A stretch of DNA of 64,000 bases from Deltaproteobacteria bacterium (GTDB taxonomy: Bacteria > Myxococcota_A > UBA9042 > DTJE01). The notes below the pieces were generated by a model. That model saw nothing but the letters and a program-made list of their open reading frames with translations, searched no databases and was not told where the DNA came from. The stretch's first letter is position 1; every line of letters starts with the position of its first letter. Where the stretch lies: NCBI GenBank assembly GCA_029555025.1, contig JAKPTZ010000045.1, positions 1-64,000 of the forward strand, in the 5' to 3' direction. The position numbers were made by a program, and so were the translations under genes. Shown in pieces: positions 50,256 to 59,833 of this stretch.

Positions 50256-52685
50256 ATGACTTCGTTGAGCCGCTTGACGGCCGGATTGTGTTTCATATTT
50301 CTTGCCGCAACCGGATGCTCGTCCCAGGTGGGACAAAACCCGGTTCGAACCCTGAGGGCTTCTGCGGGGGACGGCGCCAGCGCATCGATTGACGTTGACT
50401 CGTCGCTCGGGGAAGCCAGCGTCACCTTCACCAGAACGTCGGACGCCGACGGCAGCGTCACCGGCGACCGCATGAACGTATCCGGCACCTATCTGCTCAA
50501 TTTCAGCGGATCCGCCACAGGCGACGCGGTCCTGACCATTCCACTGGCAGCCAGTCTGCTTCCGGACGAATTTTCGCCTGCATCACTGACCGTTGAACGC
50601 CAGGATCCGTTGACTGGAGACTGGGTTCCGGCAGCCAGTCTGACGGACTATGACGTCAAATCCAGGGAGATATCTTTAGTGGTGCCGCTGGAACCGGAAT
50701 CCCGGTCGTCGACAGCGAGGTCGGCCTCGATGGTGTCTTGCGCCCTGACGGTGGCCGAAGCCAGCTACCGGGTCGGGCTCGCGCTCTGGACGAACTCCAT
50801 GGAAGCCAGGATCCCCGGATCGGCTTTCGTGATAACCTACTATCCGCATGCGGCCGGAAGCGACTGGACCGTTCCGGATGACGCGTCCTGGAAAAGCTCC
50901 AGCGGCCGGGCGACAGATCCCGCGACCCCCGACTACATCGAAGACCTTGACGCTGCCCTGAACGACGCCTATGCGAAGCTGCTTGCGGTGTCCGATGGAA
51001 CCGACGCGATCTTTTCGCCGTTGACCGACGATCAGCGCCATGTATTCGTGGAATCATGCGGAGAATCGGCCGGACTCAGCCCGATGGGCGGCCCGATGAA
51101 AATTTCCGCCAGCCAGATCAAGTCCTTCAACGACATGAAGGGCGTGGCCGGCCACGAGCTGGTGCACGTGTTCCAGGGGCAGTACTTCCTGACTGGCAAA
51201 ACCGGCCGGCTGGCGCACCTGGTTGCCGGGGTGGGCTCATGGTTGTGGTTCATCGAAGGCTCGGCGAACTACTTCAGCGCCAGGGCCCAGTCGCTTTCCG
51301 GGGCCGCAAGGGACACGCTTTACGGACGAAACGAGGACGGCAAGTACATGAGCCTGGGGCTTTCCGCCGGAAACGACCAGAGTTACTACATGACGGCCCA
51401 CTTCCTGGACTTCATCGCCGACCGCGCGGGCATAGGTGTCGTCCCGGCCGTCCTCAGGGCGGGCTCCGGTTCAAATTCCACGGCTGCACTTTCTCGCGCG
51501 CTTCTGGATTCACCCCGCGGCGACGGGATTGGCACCATCCTTGAGGCGTACGCGCAGGCCCTGGTAAAGACGCCGGAGACCGGATCGGGCTTGCATCTTC
51601 ACCTGGTCGCAAACCTGCTTAACCACCAGATGGACGCGGAATTGGGCTACCTTTCGGGAACTTCATTCTCAAATTCAACCACCTTCCTGACCCTGAAACG
51701 ACTGTTGCCCCCGCTGAGCCTTGCATATGCAGAGGCGCGCGACACGACTGCGACCGATTCCTTGCTTGTGGTGGAGGCCCTGCCGACGAACCCGTCCTCG
51801 GTTGCGACATTCACCTGGGATCGTCTGGGTACGACCGACGCAGTTTTCGCGGACGCACTGCCCCTGGAGGACTACTCCGGAAGGACACTGACCGTGAAGA
51901 ACTTCGGCGCCAGTCAGGTCAAATCCGGATTTTCCCAGATCATCGTCAACAACGACCTGTCGCGCCACCATGAAATCGACTTCAAGTACTACATCCTGAT
52001 TCCGTTGCCGGTCATCGGCCAGGACGATGGCAGCGCCACGGTCGATACGTCGCAGCTTGGAAACATCCCGGCCGATTACATAAAGGAATTGCGCCTTCTG
52101 CGGATGACCGATGCCGGTACATACGAACTGCTGACGAAATTCTCCCCGGCCGGCGGACAGACCGTCGTTTCAAACCGGGCAATCCTGAAAGACGACCTGC
52201 TTGAAGTCCAGACGGTCGACCGGCACGGCAACGAATGGCCGGAATTCGACATGGGCGAGGCGGTGACCGTTTACGTGGGCTGTCATGACTTCGTCGACGG
52301 CGCGGACGTCTGGGGTTGCGAAAAACTGGACTGGGTCGGCCAGGACACGGAATCGACGGCGTTCATCGACGCAGCCACGGTCAAGTGCCTGAACAACAAC
52401 TACCGGCAGTATTATGCGATGGCGTTCGACGAAATCGACATGTGCCGCGACTGGTGTGACGACCGGGCTTCCGGCGGCGGCACCTGCCTTACCCCCGGCG
52501 AAGGCGGCGAAGGACTTTGCGGCAGCATTGAACCCGGCAACGACTTCTGCCTGGACGGCGAGTGCTGGAACTGCTGCGCCGACTGCGAAGAACCGGCCAT
52601 TTACCTGTTTTCATGCATGTACGGCTGCCAGACCGGAGTGATTGAACTCCACGGCATCAAGACGGTCGTTTGCGAATGTAACTAA
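50256..52685 (+). CDS. Large lipoprotein with HELVH metallopeptidase-like motif and Cys-rich C-terminus
   Basis: MTSLSRLTAGLCFIFLAATGCSS; VAGHELVHVFQGQYF; C-terminal CXXC cluster. Confidence 0.75.
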   Translation: MTSLSRLTAGLCFIFLAATGCSSQVGQNPVRTLRASAGDGASASIDVDSSLGEASVTFTRTSDADGSVTGDRMNVSGTYLLNFSGSATGDAVLTIPLAASLLPDEFSPASLTVERQDPLTGDWVPAASLTDYDVKSREISLVVPLEPESRSSTARSASMVSCALTVAEASYRVGLALWTNSMEARIPGSAFVITYYPHAAGSDWTVPDDASWKSSSGRATDPATPDYIEDLDAALNDAYAKLLAVSDGTDAIFSPLTDDQRHVFVESCGESAGLSPMGGPMKISASQIKSFNDMKGVAGHELVHVFQGQYFLTGKTGRLAHLVAGVGSWLWFIEGSANYFSARAQSLSGAARDTLYGRNEDGKYMSLGLSAGNDQSYYMTAHFLDFIADRAGIGVVPAVLRAGSGSNSTAALSRALLDSPRGDGIGTILEAYAQALVKTPETGSGLHLHLVANLLNHQMDAELGYLSGTSFSNSTTFLTLKRLLPPLSLAYAEARDTTATDSLLVVEALPTNPSSVATFTWDRLGTTDAVFADALPLEDYSGRTLTVKNFGASQVKSGFSQIIVNNDLSRHHEIDFKYYILIPLPVIGQDDGSATVDTSQLGNIPADYIKELRLLRMTDAGTYELLTKFSPAGGQTVVSNRAILKDDLLEVQTVDRHGNEWPEFDMGEAVTVYVGCHDFVDGADVWGCEKLDWVGQDTESTAFIDAATVKCLNNNYRQYYAMAFDEIDMCRDWCDDRASGGGTCLTPGEGGEGLCGSIEPGNDFCLDGECWNCCADCEEPAIYLFSCMYGCQTGVIELHGIKTVVCECN

Positions 52686-52898
52686 TCCGGGGCGGGAGTC
52701 CATTCTCCCGGACTTCGGATGAACGAAATCGAGGCAAGCGTGCTGTCGGCCGGCACAACAATCTGCCTCCTCTCCAGTTCGATTATTGACGCATGCCGTC
52801 ATTGGGCCAACATTCCGGACGTCATTTCTGATAGAATCCGCGGCATATGCGCCCCGGCCGCGTCCGGGGACCTTTCAGTCGTTTTTCGAGGCCCGCCG

Positions 52899-54359
52899 AT
52901 GAAACCGATTCCATTCGTCCTTGCTGTATTTGTTGCCACAATGGCGGCCGCCGGTTGCGGCAATGGTGAAAACGGAAATGACGTCATGTCAGACGTGAAG
53001 GCCGGCGATGTCGCCCCCGAAGCGGCTGCCGACACCGTCGAGGACAGCCTGCAGCCGATTGACGCCACCGGCGAGGCGACCACCGATGGCGCGGTTCAGG
53101 ATGCGCTGCCGGAAGACACCGCCGACGCCTCGATCCCGGACATCCCGTCCGACACGACGGGCGACGTCCCCGTGGACACCGCCCCGGAATTCCACTGGCA
53201 GCCAGGTTGCACCGGCGTGCCGACCGGTGCGTCGTGGACACTTGTTGAAGACAGCACGTTCAAGCGCGGCCCCCTGATCCAGATGTCCGACCGCGACACC
53301 GTCACGGTCGTGTGGCGAACCGCGACGGTGACGACCGACGAAGGTTGCGTCGATTACACCGTCAATGACCAGCCCCTGACCGAATGCGGGCTTCCGGACA
53401 AATACGGCCAGTACGAAATCACGCTTGACGACCTTCCGGCCGCGACCGAAATCCATTACTCGGCACGCGTTGGCGAAACCCGTACGACCGACCTGACGTT
53501 CCGCACGATGCCGGACACCCCGGCGCCGATGAAATTCGCGGTTTTCGCCGATGCCCACTGCAACATCGAAAACCTGCGGAAGATGACGGCAATCGCGCTT
53601 GCCGAAGGCGTCGATTTCGCTTTCGGTATCGGCGATTTCGTCCACCAGGTCGAAGTTGCCCAGTACGATGAGACTTTCCTCGGGTTCCAGAATCTTGGAA
53701 GCCGCGTGAACATCTGGACCGTCATCGGAAATCACGACACCGGGGCGGATCCTTCGAACCACGAGTACGAATTCTTCAACAGCTTCGTCAGCCCGATCGG
53801 CATTCCCGAAGAAGTAGAGGACGGTTACGGCGAAGGCTACTGGGATCGCCGGATCGGAAACGTGTGGCTTGGCGGCGGATGGGTACGCGATTTCTATCTT
53901 TCGACACCTGAAACCGAATGGGGCGAGGTCGCCTTCTTCAAGAAGCGCTTCGAATCCGAGGAATACAAGACCGCGCAGTGGCGCCTGTTCTTCATACACG
54001 AACCACCGTACTGCCAGGGCTGGGGCGGCTGCAGCTATTCCGGCGAATTATGCCTGCGCACATCCCTTGTGCCGCTGGCCGCCGCCAACGGAATCCAGGC
54101 GATGTTCCACGGCCACATGCACGGTTACGAATACGGTGTGACCGAAGGCGTCCACACCATTCTTCCCGGCGGCCTGGGCGGCTCGCTGGACGACACATGC
54201 GAACCGACGCCCGAGCTGCCGCAGCCATGGACATTCAACTACGTGCACAACTTCGCGATTGTCGAAGCCAACTGCGACAAACTGGTTGTCCGCTTCATGA
54301 ACCTTGACGGCGGCGAGTACGACAGGCTCGAGATTCCGTACGTGGCGCCGCAGGAATGA
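52899..54359 (+). CDS. Metallophosphoesterase lipoprotein with Asp/Ala-rich linker
   Basis: Signal FVATMAAAGCGN; FAVFADAHCNIENL, WTVIGNHDTG, FHGHMHGYEYG metallophosphatase motifs. Confidence 0.88.
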   Translation: MKPIPFVLAVFVATMAAAGCGNGENGNDVMSDVKAGDVAPEAAADTVEDSLQPIDATGEATTDGAVQDALPEDTADASIPDIPSDTTGDVPVDTAPEFHWQPGCTGVPTGASWTLVEDSTFKRGPLIQMSDRDTVTVVWRTATVTTDEGCVDYTVNDQPLTECGLPDKYGQYEITLDDLPAATEIHYSARVGETRTTDLTFRTMPDTPAPMKFAVFADAHCNIENLRKMTAIALAEGVDFAFGIGDFVHQVEVAQYDETFLGFQNLGSRVNIWTVIGNHDTGADPSNHEYEFFNSFVSPIGIPEEVEDGYGEGYWDRRIGNVWLGGGWVRDFYLSTPETEWGEVAFFKKRFESEEYKTAQWRLFFIHEPPYCQGWGGCSYSGELCLRTSLVPLAAANGIQAMFHGHMHGYEYGVTEGVHTILPGGLGGSLDDTCEPTPELPQPWTFNYVHNFAIVEANCDKLVVRFMNLDGGEYDRLEIPYVAPQE

Positions 54360-54421
54360 AACGGGAATACCGCATCGGCGCGCCGTGTTAATATCCGTCA
54401 TCGATTTCCGGGAGCATTCCC

Positions 54422-55255
54422 TTGAACAGCACCATTTCACAGGCCCTGAAGATCGCCAGGTTTGACCTGGGGACCTCGATAAGGACCAGCAAGGCCGTCG
54501 TCACCATGGCGGTTTATGCGGGACTCGCCCTGCTGGTCGCCGCCGTGACGACCTTTCTTCAGAACAAACTGCTTGCCGAACCAGGCGTCCAGGAAGGCCT
54601 GAAGACCCAGATGGATCAGATCCAGCAGGTCATTTCGGCCGCGCTTGGAAACGACACCCTGCTGGCGAACCACCTCGTCAACATGCCGGTTGCCCTGATG
54701 GTATTCTTCTGGCTGACCCAGTCGTTCCTTCCGCTTCTGATTGCTGTCATCAGCAGCGACATGCTCAACCGCGAAATCAGGACGAAATCGGCCCGCTTCG
54801 TTCTCCTGCGGGCCTCGAGATCCTCGCTGGTCATCGGCAAGTGGCTTTCCCACACGACCGTTTTTGTCGCCGCAATCGTTCTTTCCTGGGTCGTGTTCCT
54901 TGGATACCTGGCGTTCAACCTGAACGGCTTCAACCTTTTCCAGTCCATTCCGCTGATTATGAAATTCTTCGGGTTCACCCTGCTGATCGGCTTCTGCTAC
55001 CTGGGACTGACCAGCCTGATGTCCTCACTGGTCGATGGTTCCGGAACCGCGCTGCTGCTGACGATCGTCGTCCTGCTGTTCCTGGCGGGACTGGCCCAGT
55101 CAGACATGTTCGGATGGGCATCGCCATCCCACTACCGATACAAAATCTGGTCACCGAGGGCGGATGAAATCCTGGCCGGCGTCGGGGCATACGTGCTGTT
55201 TGGAACCCTGTTCTTTGCGGCCGCCTGGCAGCGTTTCCTCAGGAGGGACATATGA
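54422..55255 (+). CDS. ABC-2-type transporter permease
   Basis: Six-TM-like hydrophobic profile; overlaps the downstream ATPase gene by 4 bp. Confidence 0.82.
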   Translation: MNSTISQALKIARFDLGTSIRTSKAVVTMAVYAGLALLVAAVTTFLQNKLLAEPGVQEGLKTQMDQIQQVISAALGNDTLLANHLVNMPVALMVFFWLTQSFLPLLIAVISSDMLNREIRTKSARFVLLRASRSSLVIGKWLSHTTVFVAAIVLSWVVFLGYLAFNLNGFNLFQSIPLIMKFFGFTLLIGFCYLGLTSLMSSLVDGSGTALLLTIVVLLFLAGLAQSDMFGWASPSHYRYKIWSPRADEILAGVGAYVLFGTLFFAAAWQRFLRRDI

Positions 55256-56202
55256 ACCCGACAGAACAGCAGCAATCGGGCGGCATTGCGGTCCAGACGG
55301 AAAACCTGTCCAAGGCTTTCGGAAACCTGATCGCCGTTGACAGGCTGAACCTGCAGATCCCGACCGGTTCCATCTTCGGCCTGCTCGGACCGAACGGGGC
55401 CGGAAAGACAACCACGTTTTCGATGTTGTGCGGCTTCGTCAAGCCATCTTCCGGGTCGGCGACGGTCCTGGGTTATCCGTTGAAGGAATTTCCATTTCAC
55501 GCCGGGCGCCTTTCGGCGCTTCCGCAGGACGCCAGGTTCAATCCCGACAGGACGGTGCTGCAGAGCATGATCTTTCTGGGGAGCCTGGTCGGGCTGGCCC
55601 GGCGGGAAGCCGAGGATCAGGCGACTCAGCTTCTTCGCGCGGTGGATCTGACGGACGCGGCCCGCATGAAAGGTGCCCACCTTTCACACGGCATGTCCAA
55701 GCGCTTCGGCATTGCCCAGGCATTCCTTGGCAGGCCCGACCTTGTCATGCTTGACGAACCGACCGCAGGCCTTGATCCGCGAAACGCGTTCACGGTGCGC
55801 CAGATGATCCGGGCGCTTGCCGGCACCGCGACCGTCGTCGTATCAAGCCACAACCTTGCCGAGGTCCAGGACCTTTGCACCCACGCGGCCATCATTTCAC
55901 AGGGCAAGCTGGTTTCCTCGGGACGCATGGACGACCTGACATCGCGCAACCAGCAGGTGATGATGACCATTTCCAACCTGGACGCCGCCATTCAGGCCAG
56001 AATCGAAGCCATTCCGGGAGTCGTCGGCGTGATGGCGGGTGGAAACGATGGCGAGTTGAAGGTGATGTTCAAGACCACGGCGGACCAGAAAGTCGAGGAT
56101 GCGGTTTCCGCAATCATTGCCGGAGCAATCGCGGCCGGCGCGTCGGTCAGCGGCGTCAGGCGCGGCCAGGATCTGGAACAGCGCTACCTTGAAGTGACCT
56201 GA
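55252..56202 (+). CDS. ABC transporter ATP-binding protein
   Basis: LLGPNGAGKTTTFSMLCGFV Walker A; LSHGMSKRFGIAQAFLGRPDLVMLDEPTAGLDP signature/Walker B. Confidence 0.93.
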   Translation: MNPTEQQQSGGIAVQTENLSKAFGNLIAVDRLNLQIPTGSIFGLLGPNGAGKTTTFSMLCGFVKPSSGSATVLGYPLKEFPFHAGRLSALPQDARFNPDRTVLQSMIFLGSLVGLARREAEDQATQLLRAVDLTDAARMKGAHLSHGMSKRFGIAQAFLGRPDLVMLDEPTAGLDPRNAFTVRQMIRALAGTATVVVSSHNLAEVQDLCTHAAIISQGKLVSSGRMDDLTSRNQQVMMTISNLDAAIQARIEAIPGVVGVMAGGNDGELKVMFKTTADQKVEDAVSAIIAGAIAAGASVSGVRRGQDLEQRYLEVT

Positions 56203-57080
56203 ACGGGGTCGATTACGACGCCGCCCCGGATCCCGACAACCCTTGATGCCACCCGACATGCGCCGGCAACGATTTCTTCCGGGTTTCCCGCGACGCCCTG
56301 CCTTTCTGCAATTATGAAGCCGCTTGCGAATGCAGCCGCGAAGGCATCGCCGGCTCCGGTGGGATCGACCGTTTCAACAGCCGGCGCGGATGCGGCGACA
56401 CGCCGGCCGCCAACCACGCCGACCGCCCCTTCCGATCCAAGGGTAACGACGACGTCGCGCGCGACCTGCCCGGGAAGCAGGCGAAGCGCGTCCTCGACGC
56501 CGCCGGAAACTTGTTCGGCCTCGGCCTGGTTCATGAAAAGGACGTCAAGAAACGGCAGTTGCCCTGCCCCCAGGGAATCAAGAATCGGCAGGTTCCATCC
56601 CGCGCACGAGCTTGTGCGGCAGCCGGCCGCCGCGGCTTCGGCAATCCGGCTCTCCAGCAGACGGCATTCGATCAGGCCGCCGACATGAACCCACCTCGCA
56701 GGGGGAAAAGCCGGGCATCTGTCAAACGAATCCCAGTCACCTGAACTGATGAACGCTCGATCCCTGGCGTCGGTCCACACCAGCGTCACAAATGGCTCGG
56801 AAGCCGATCCCCATGGAATTGCCCTGATGCCGGTGCGCCGGCAGCACTCCTCGATGGCTCCGTCAACAACCCACGAAGTGCGCGGATACATGAAGCCGGT
56901 CGAAATGCCAAGAGCCGCGGCTACCGAGGCCGCATTCAAGGCCCCGCCCAGACCGATCGGAATGGACGGAACGTATTGTTCGGTTCCGGGAAGCGGGGTT
57001 ACCCCCGAAGGCACGAACGCCTCCAGAAATGCGGGACCGACCACCAGGAGTTCAATGGAATCGCCTTCGAAATTCCGCAT
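56184..57080 (-). CDS. PfkB-family carbohydrate/nucleoside kinase
   Basis: GLGGALNAASVAAALG, VETVDPTGAGDAFAAAFASG. Confidence 0.9.
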   Translation of the reverse strand: MRNFEGDSIELLVVGPAFLEAFVPSGVTPLPGTEQYVPSIPIGLGGALNAASVAAALGISTGFMYPRTSWVVDGAIEECCRRTGIRAIPWGSASEPFVTLVWTDARDRAFISSGDWDSFDRCPAFPPARWVHVGGLIECRLLESRIAEAAAAGCRTSSCAGWNLPILDSLGAGQLPFLDVLFMNQAEAEQVSGGVEDALRLLPGQVARDVVVTLGSEGAVGVVGGRRVAASAPAVETVDPTGAGDAFAAAFASGFIIAERQGVAGNPEEIVAGACRVASRVVGIRGGVVIDPVQVTSR

Positions 57081-57182
57081 GCCGGAAACCTGACTTCAAA
57101 GCCCGGGATATGGTTGCCCGAATCAAGGCCCGGCGCAAGACGAACCGAACGGGGCTGACTGAACCAAAGTGACCACCGAAAT

Positions 57183-57218
57183 TTGCAAAAACGACAAATT
57201 CAGATTGTCAGTTTGCAA
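57183..57218. promoter_or_regulatory. Imperfect dyad upstream of glnA: TTGCAAAAACGACAA-ATTCAGA-TTGTCAGTTTGCAA
   Basis: Arms read directly from sequence; 78 bp upstream of glnA ATG. Confidence 0.45.
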
Positions 57219-57295
57219 TATTGCGCGTAAACTTCAGTCGAATTTCGCTTGAAAGCTTCTAATTTGACAATTTTTCACAGACAGGAAGCAAAAAA

Positions 57296-58639
57296 ATGAC
57301 ATCATCCGTCAACTGGTTCGCAAAGGAAGATCTTCTGCAGATGTGTGCCGCCGAGAGGATCAGGTTCCTGCGTCTTCAATTCACCGACGTCAACGGCGTC
57401 AATAAAAATGTGGAAGTGCCCGAACGGCAGTTCGAAAAAGCACTTGATGGAAAGATCATGTTCGACGGCAGCTCGATTGCCGGATTCGTCCGAATCGAGG
57501 AATCTGACATGCTGCTGAAGCCCGATCTGAAGACTTTCCTGATATTCCCCTGGGAGGATCAGCGCGGTCGAGTGGCGCGTGTCATCTGCGATATCGCCAA
57601 TCCGGACGGAAGTCCGTTCGACGGCTGTCCGAGAACCGCCTTGAAGAAAATGACCGCAAGAATCTCCGAAATGGGTTGCGTTGCGATGCTTGGACCGGAG
57701 GCGGAGTTCTTCCTTTTCCAGAGAAACCCCGACGGTTCGCCGTCAACCACGACGCACGATCGCGGCGCCTACTTCGACCTGGCGCCGATCGACAAGGGGG
57801 AAGACTGTCGTCGGGCGATCGTGAATTCTCTGGAGCAGATGGGGTTCGAGGTCGAGGCGGCCCACCACGAATGCGGGGCTGGCCAGCACGAAATCGATTT
57901 CAAGTACGATGAGGCGGTCGCCACCGCGGACAAGATTGCCACCTTCAAGTTCGTCGTCAGGAAGGTCGCCCTTGATTTCGGGCTTCACGCGACCTTCATG
58001 CCCAAGCCCCTGAAGGGAATCGCAGGGTCGGGCATGCACACGCACATCTCCCTTTTCAAGAACGGCGCCAACGTCTTTGACGACCCGGCCAGCGAAGACG
58101 GGCTTTCGGAAATGGCACACCACTTCATCGGCGGGCTGCTGCGGCATGCAAGGGCCATGTGCGCCATCACGAATCCGACCGTGAATTCGTACAAGCGGCT
58201 GGTTCCCGAGTTCGAGGCCCCCACGAACATCGTCTGGTCGCTTCGCAACCGATCGCCCCTGCTAAGGATTCCGGATCAGCGTGGCAACGGCTCACGCGTT
58301 GAGGTCAGGAATCCCGATCCGTCCTGCAACCCGTACCTGGCCTTCGCAACGATGCTGGCCGCCGGCCTGGACGGGGTTGCCGGCCGAATCGACCCGGGCC
58401 CGGCGATCAACAAGAACATCTTCGCGATGTCCCAAAGGGAAAAGGCCCGCCTGAAGATCGAGGAACTGCCGGTGGACTTGATGGACGCGGTCAACTGCCT
58501 GCGCCGGGATCCGGTGGTTCGCCAGGCGCTGGGCAACCATCTCTACGATGCAATCGTCGAATCCAGAACCCACGAATGGGCCGACTACATATCCACAGTG
58601 CACCAGTGGGAACTTGACCACTACCTCGTGCGCCACTGA
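57296..58639 (+). CDS. glnA: Glutamine synthetase type I
   Basis: FTDVNGVNKNVEVP, MFDGSSIAGF, GPEAEFFLF, HHECGAGQHEIDFKY, FMPKPLKGIAGSGMHTHISL, NRSPLLRIP. Confidence 0.97.
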   Translation: MTSSVNWFAKEDLLQMCAAERIRFLRLQFTDVNGVNKNVEVPERQFEKALDGKIMFDGSSIAGFVRIEESDMLLKPDLKTFLIFPWEDQRGRVARVICDIANPDGSPFDGCPRTALKKMTARISEMGCVAMLGPEAEFFLFQRNPDGSPSTTTHDRGAYFDLAPIDKGEDCRRAIVNSLEQMGFEVEAAHHECGAGQHEIDFKYDEAVATADKIATFKFVVRKVALDFGLHATFMPKPLKGIAGSGMHTHISLFKNGANVFDDPASEDGLSEMAHHFIGGLLRHARAMCAITNPTVNSYKRLVPEFEAPTNIVWSLRNRSPLLRIPDQRGNGSRVEVRNPDPSCNPYLAFATMLAAGLDGVAGRIDPGPAINKNIFAMSQREKARLKIEELPVDLMDAVNCLRRDPVVRQALGNHLYDAIVESRTHEWADYISTVHQWELDHYLVRH

Positions 58640-58719
58640 AGCGGATCCCCGCAAAGAATTACTTGGCAGTTTGTGACGGCTGCAATACCATCGAAAGGTA
58701 ACACACAGGCGGCGCAGAA

Positions 58720-59400
58720 ATGAACTCTCCGGCAAAATCCGCCTCTGCCCCCATCCGCGTCATGATAATTGACGATCACGAAATCTTCAGAACCGGACTT
58801 GAGCAAATCATCCGCGGACAACCGGACATGATCTTCGGGGGTGGCGCCGGATCCAGTGCCGACGCGATGGCAATCATCAGGACATCGCCACCTGACGTGG
58901 TGATACTGGATCTTTCCCTGAAGGGAAGATCGGGAATCGACGTGCTGAAGGACGCTCGGGCGCTTTCAGGCAGTGCCAGGTTCCTGGTTCTGACGGTCCA
59001 CGACGAAAACCTTTTCGCCGAGCGCGCCCTGCGGGCCGGCGCAAGTGGCTTCATCATGAAGGAGGAGGGCGCCGGCCGGGTTCTCGAGGGCATCAGGGAG
59101 GTTGCCGCCGGCCGGTTCTTCTTTTCCAGCTCCGTGTCCCAGAAGATCCTCGGCACGATGTCCGGGCGGGCACGGGAAGACGGCCGGCTGCCCATGGATC
59201 GACTGACCGACCGGGAACTCGTGGTATTCGAACTTTTCGGTCGCGGCCTGAACACCCGCCAGATTGCCGCGGATCTCAACCTCAGCCAGAAAACCGTCGA
59301 GGCGCATCGCGAGAACATCAAGCGCAAGCTGGGCATTGCCGATGGCCAGGAACTCCTGCGGCGCGCGGTTCTGTGGGTCCAGGATCTTAACGTTTCATAG
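58720..59400 (+). CDS. NarL/FixJ (LuxR-HTH) response regulator
   Basis: Receiver VMIIDDHEIFRTGLEQII…DVVILDLSLKGRSGID; HTH LTDRELVVFELFGRGLNTRQIAADLNLSQKTVEAHRENIKRKLG. Confidence 0.95.
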   Translation: MNSPAKSASAPIRVMIIDDHEIFRTGLEQIIRGQPDMIFGGGAGSSADAMAIIRTSPPDVVILDLSLKGRSGIDVLKDARALSGSARFLVLTVHDENLFAERALRAGASGFIMKEEGAGRVLEGIREVAAGRFFFSSSVSQKILGTMSGRAREDGRLPMDRLTDRELVVFELFGRGLNTRQIAADLNLSQKTVEAHRENIKRKLGIADGQELLRRAVLWVQDLNVS

Positions 59401-59500
59401 GGATTTTCCCTATGCGACATTCAGGTAATCCTCCAATCCAAGTGAAATCCGGATGCTGCGATACTTCAATGGTCTGCCAAAAAATCTGAAGGGGGAAGCC

Positions 59501-59707
59501 ATGAAGACCGGTTGCCGCAAGAACGGTGATATCGGGCTGTCCGACTCTTTCGAGTGCCGCAGCCGCAGGATGGTCGTTTCGCTGGACAAGTGCCTTTCCG
59601 ACTTCGTTGACGCGGATGTCTATCAGCGCCGACGCCGAGCGTGCTTCAGATGTCCCGAAGGTCGCCGGAACAGGGAGGCCTTCGCAGGAAAATTCATCGG
59701 CGAATGA
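59501..59707 (+). CDS. Small 68-aa Cys-containing hypothetical protein
   Basis: ATG 59501 preceded by GGGGGAAG; MKTGCRKNGDIGLSDSFECRSRRMVVSLDKCLSDFVDADVYQRRRRACFRCPEGRRN…; CxxC motif. Confidence 0.4.
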   Translation: MKTGCRKNGDIGLSDSFECRSRRMVVSLDKCLSDFVDADVYQRRRRACFRCPEGRRNREAFAGKFIGE

Positions 59708-59833
59708 TCCGGGCGTCCCGACCGAAGCCACTGTAATTGAACGAATTAACAAGATAATTTTGACAGTGACCCGCCATGTGGAAAGAATCTGTTACAGGTG
59801 CCGATTCACCTGGCAACACATAGGGAGAACCCG

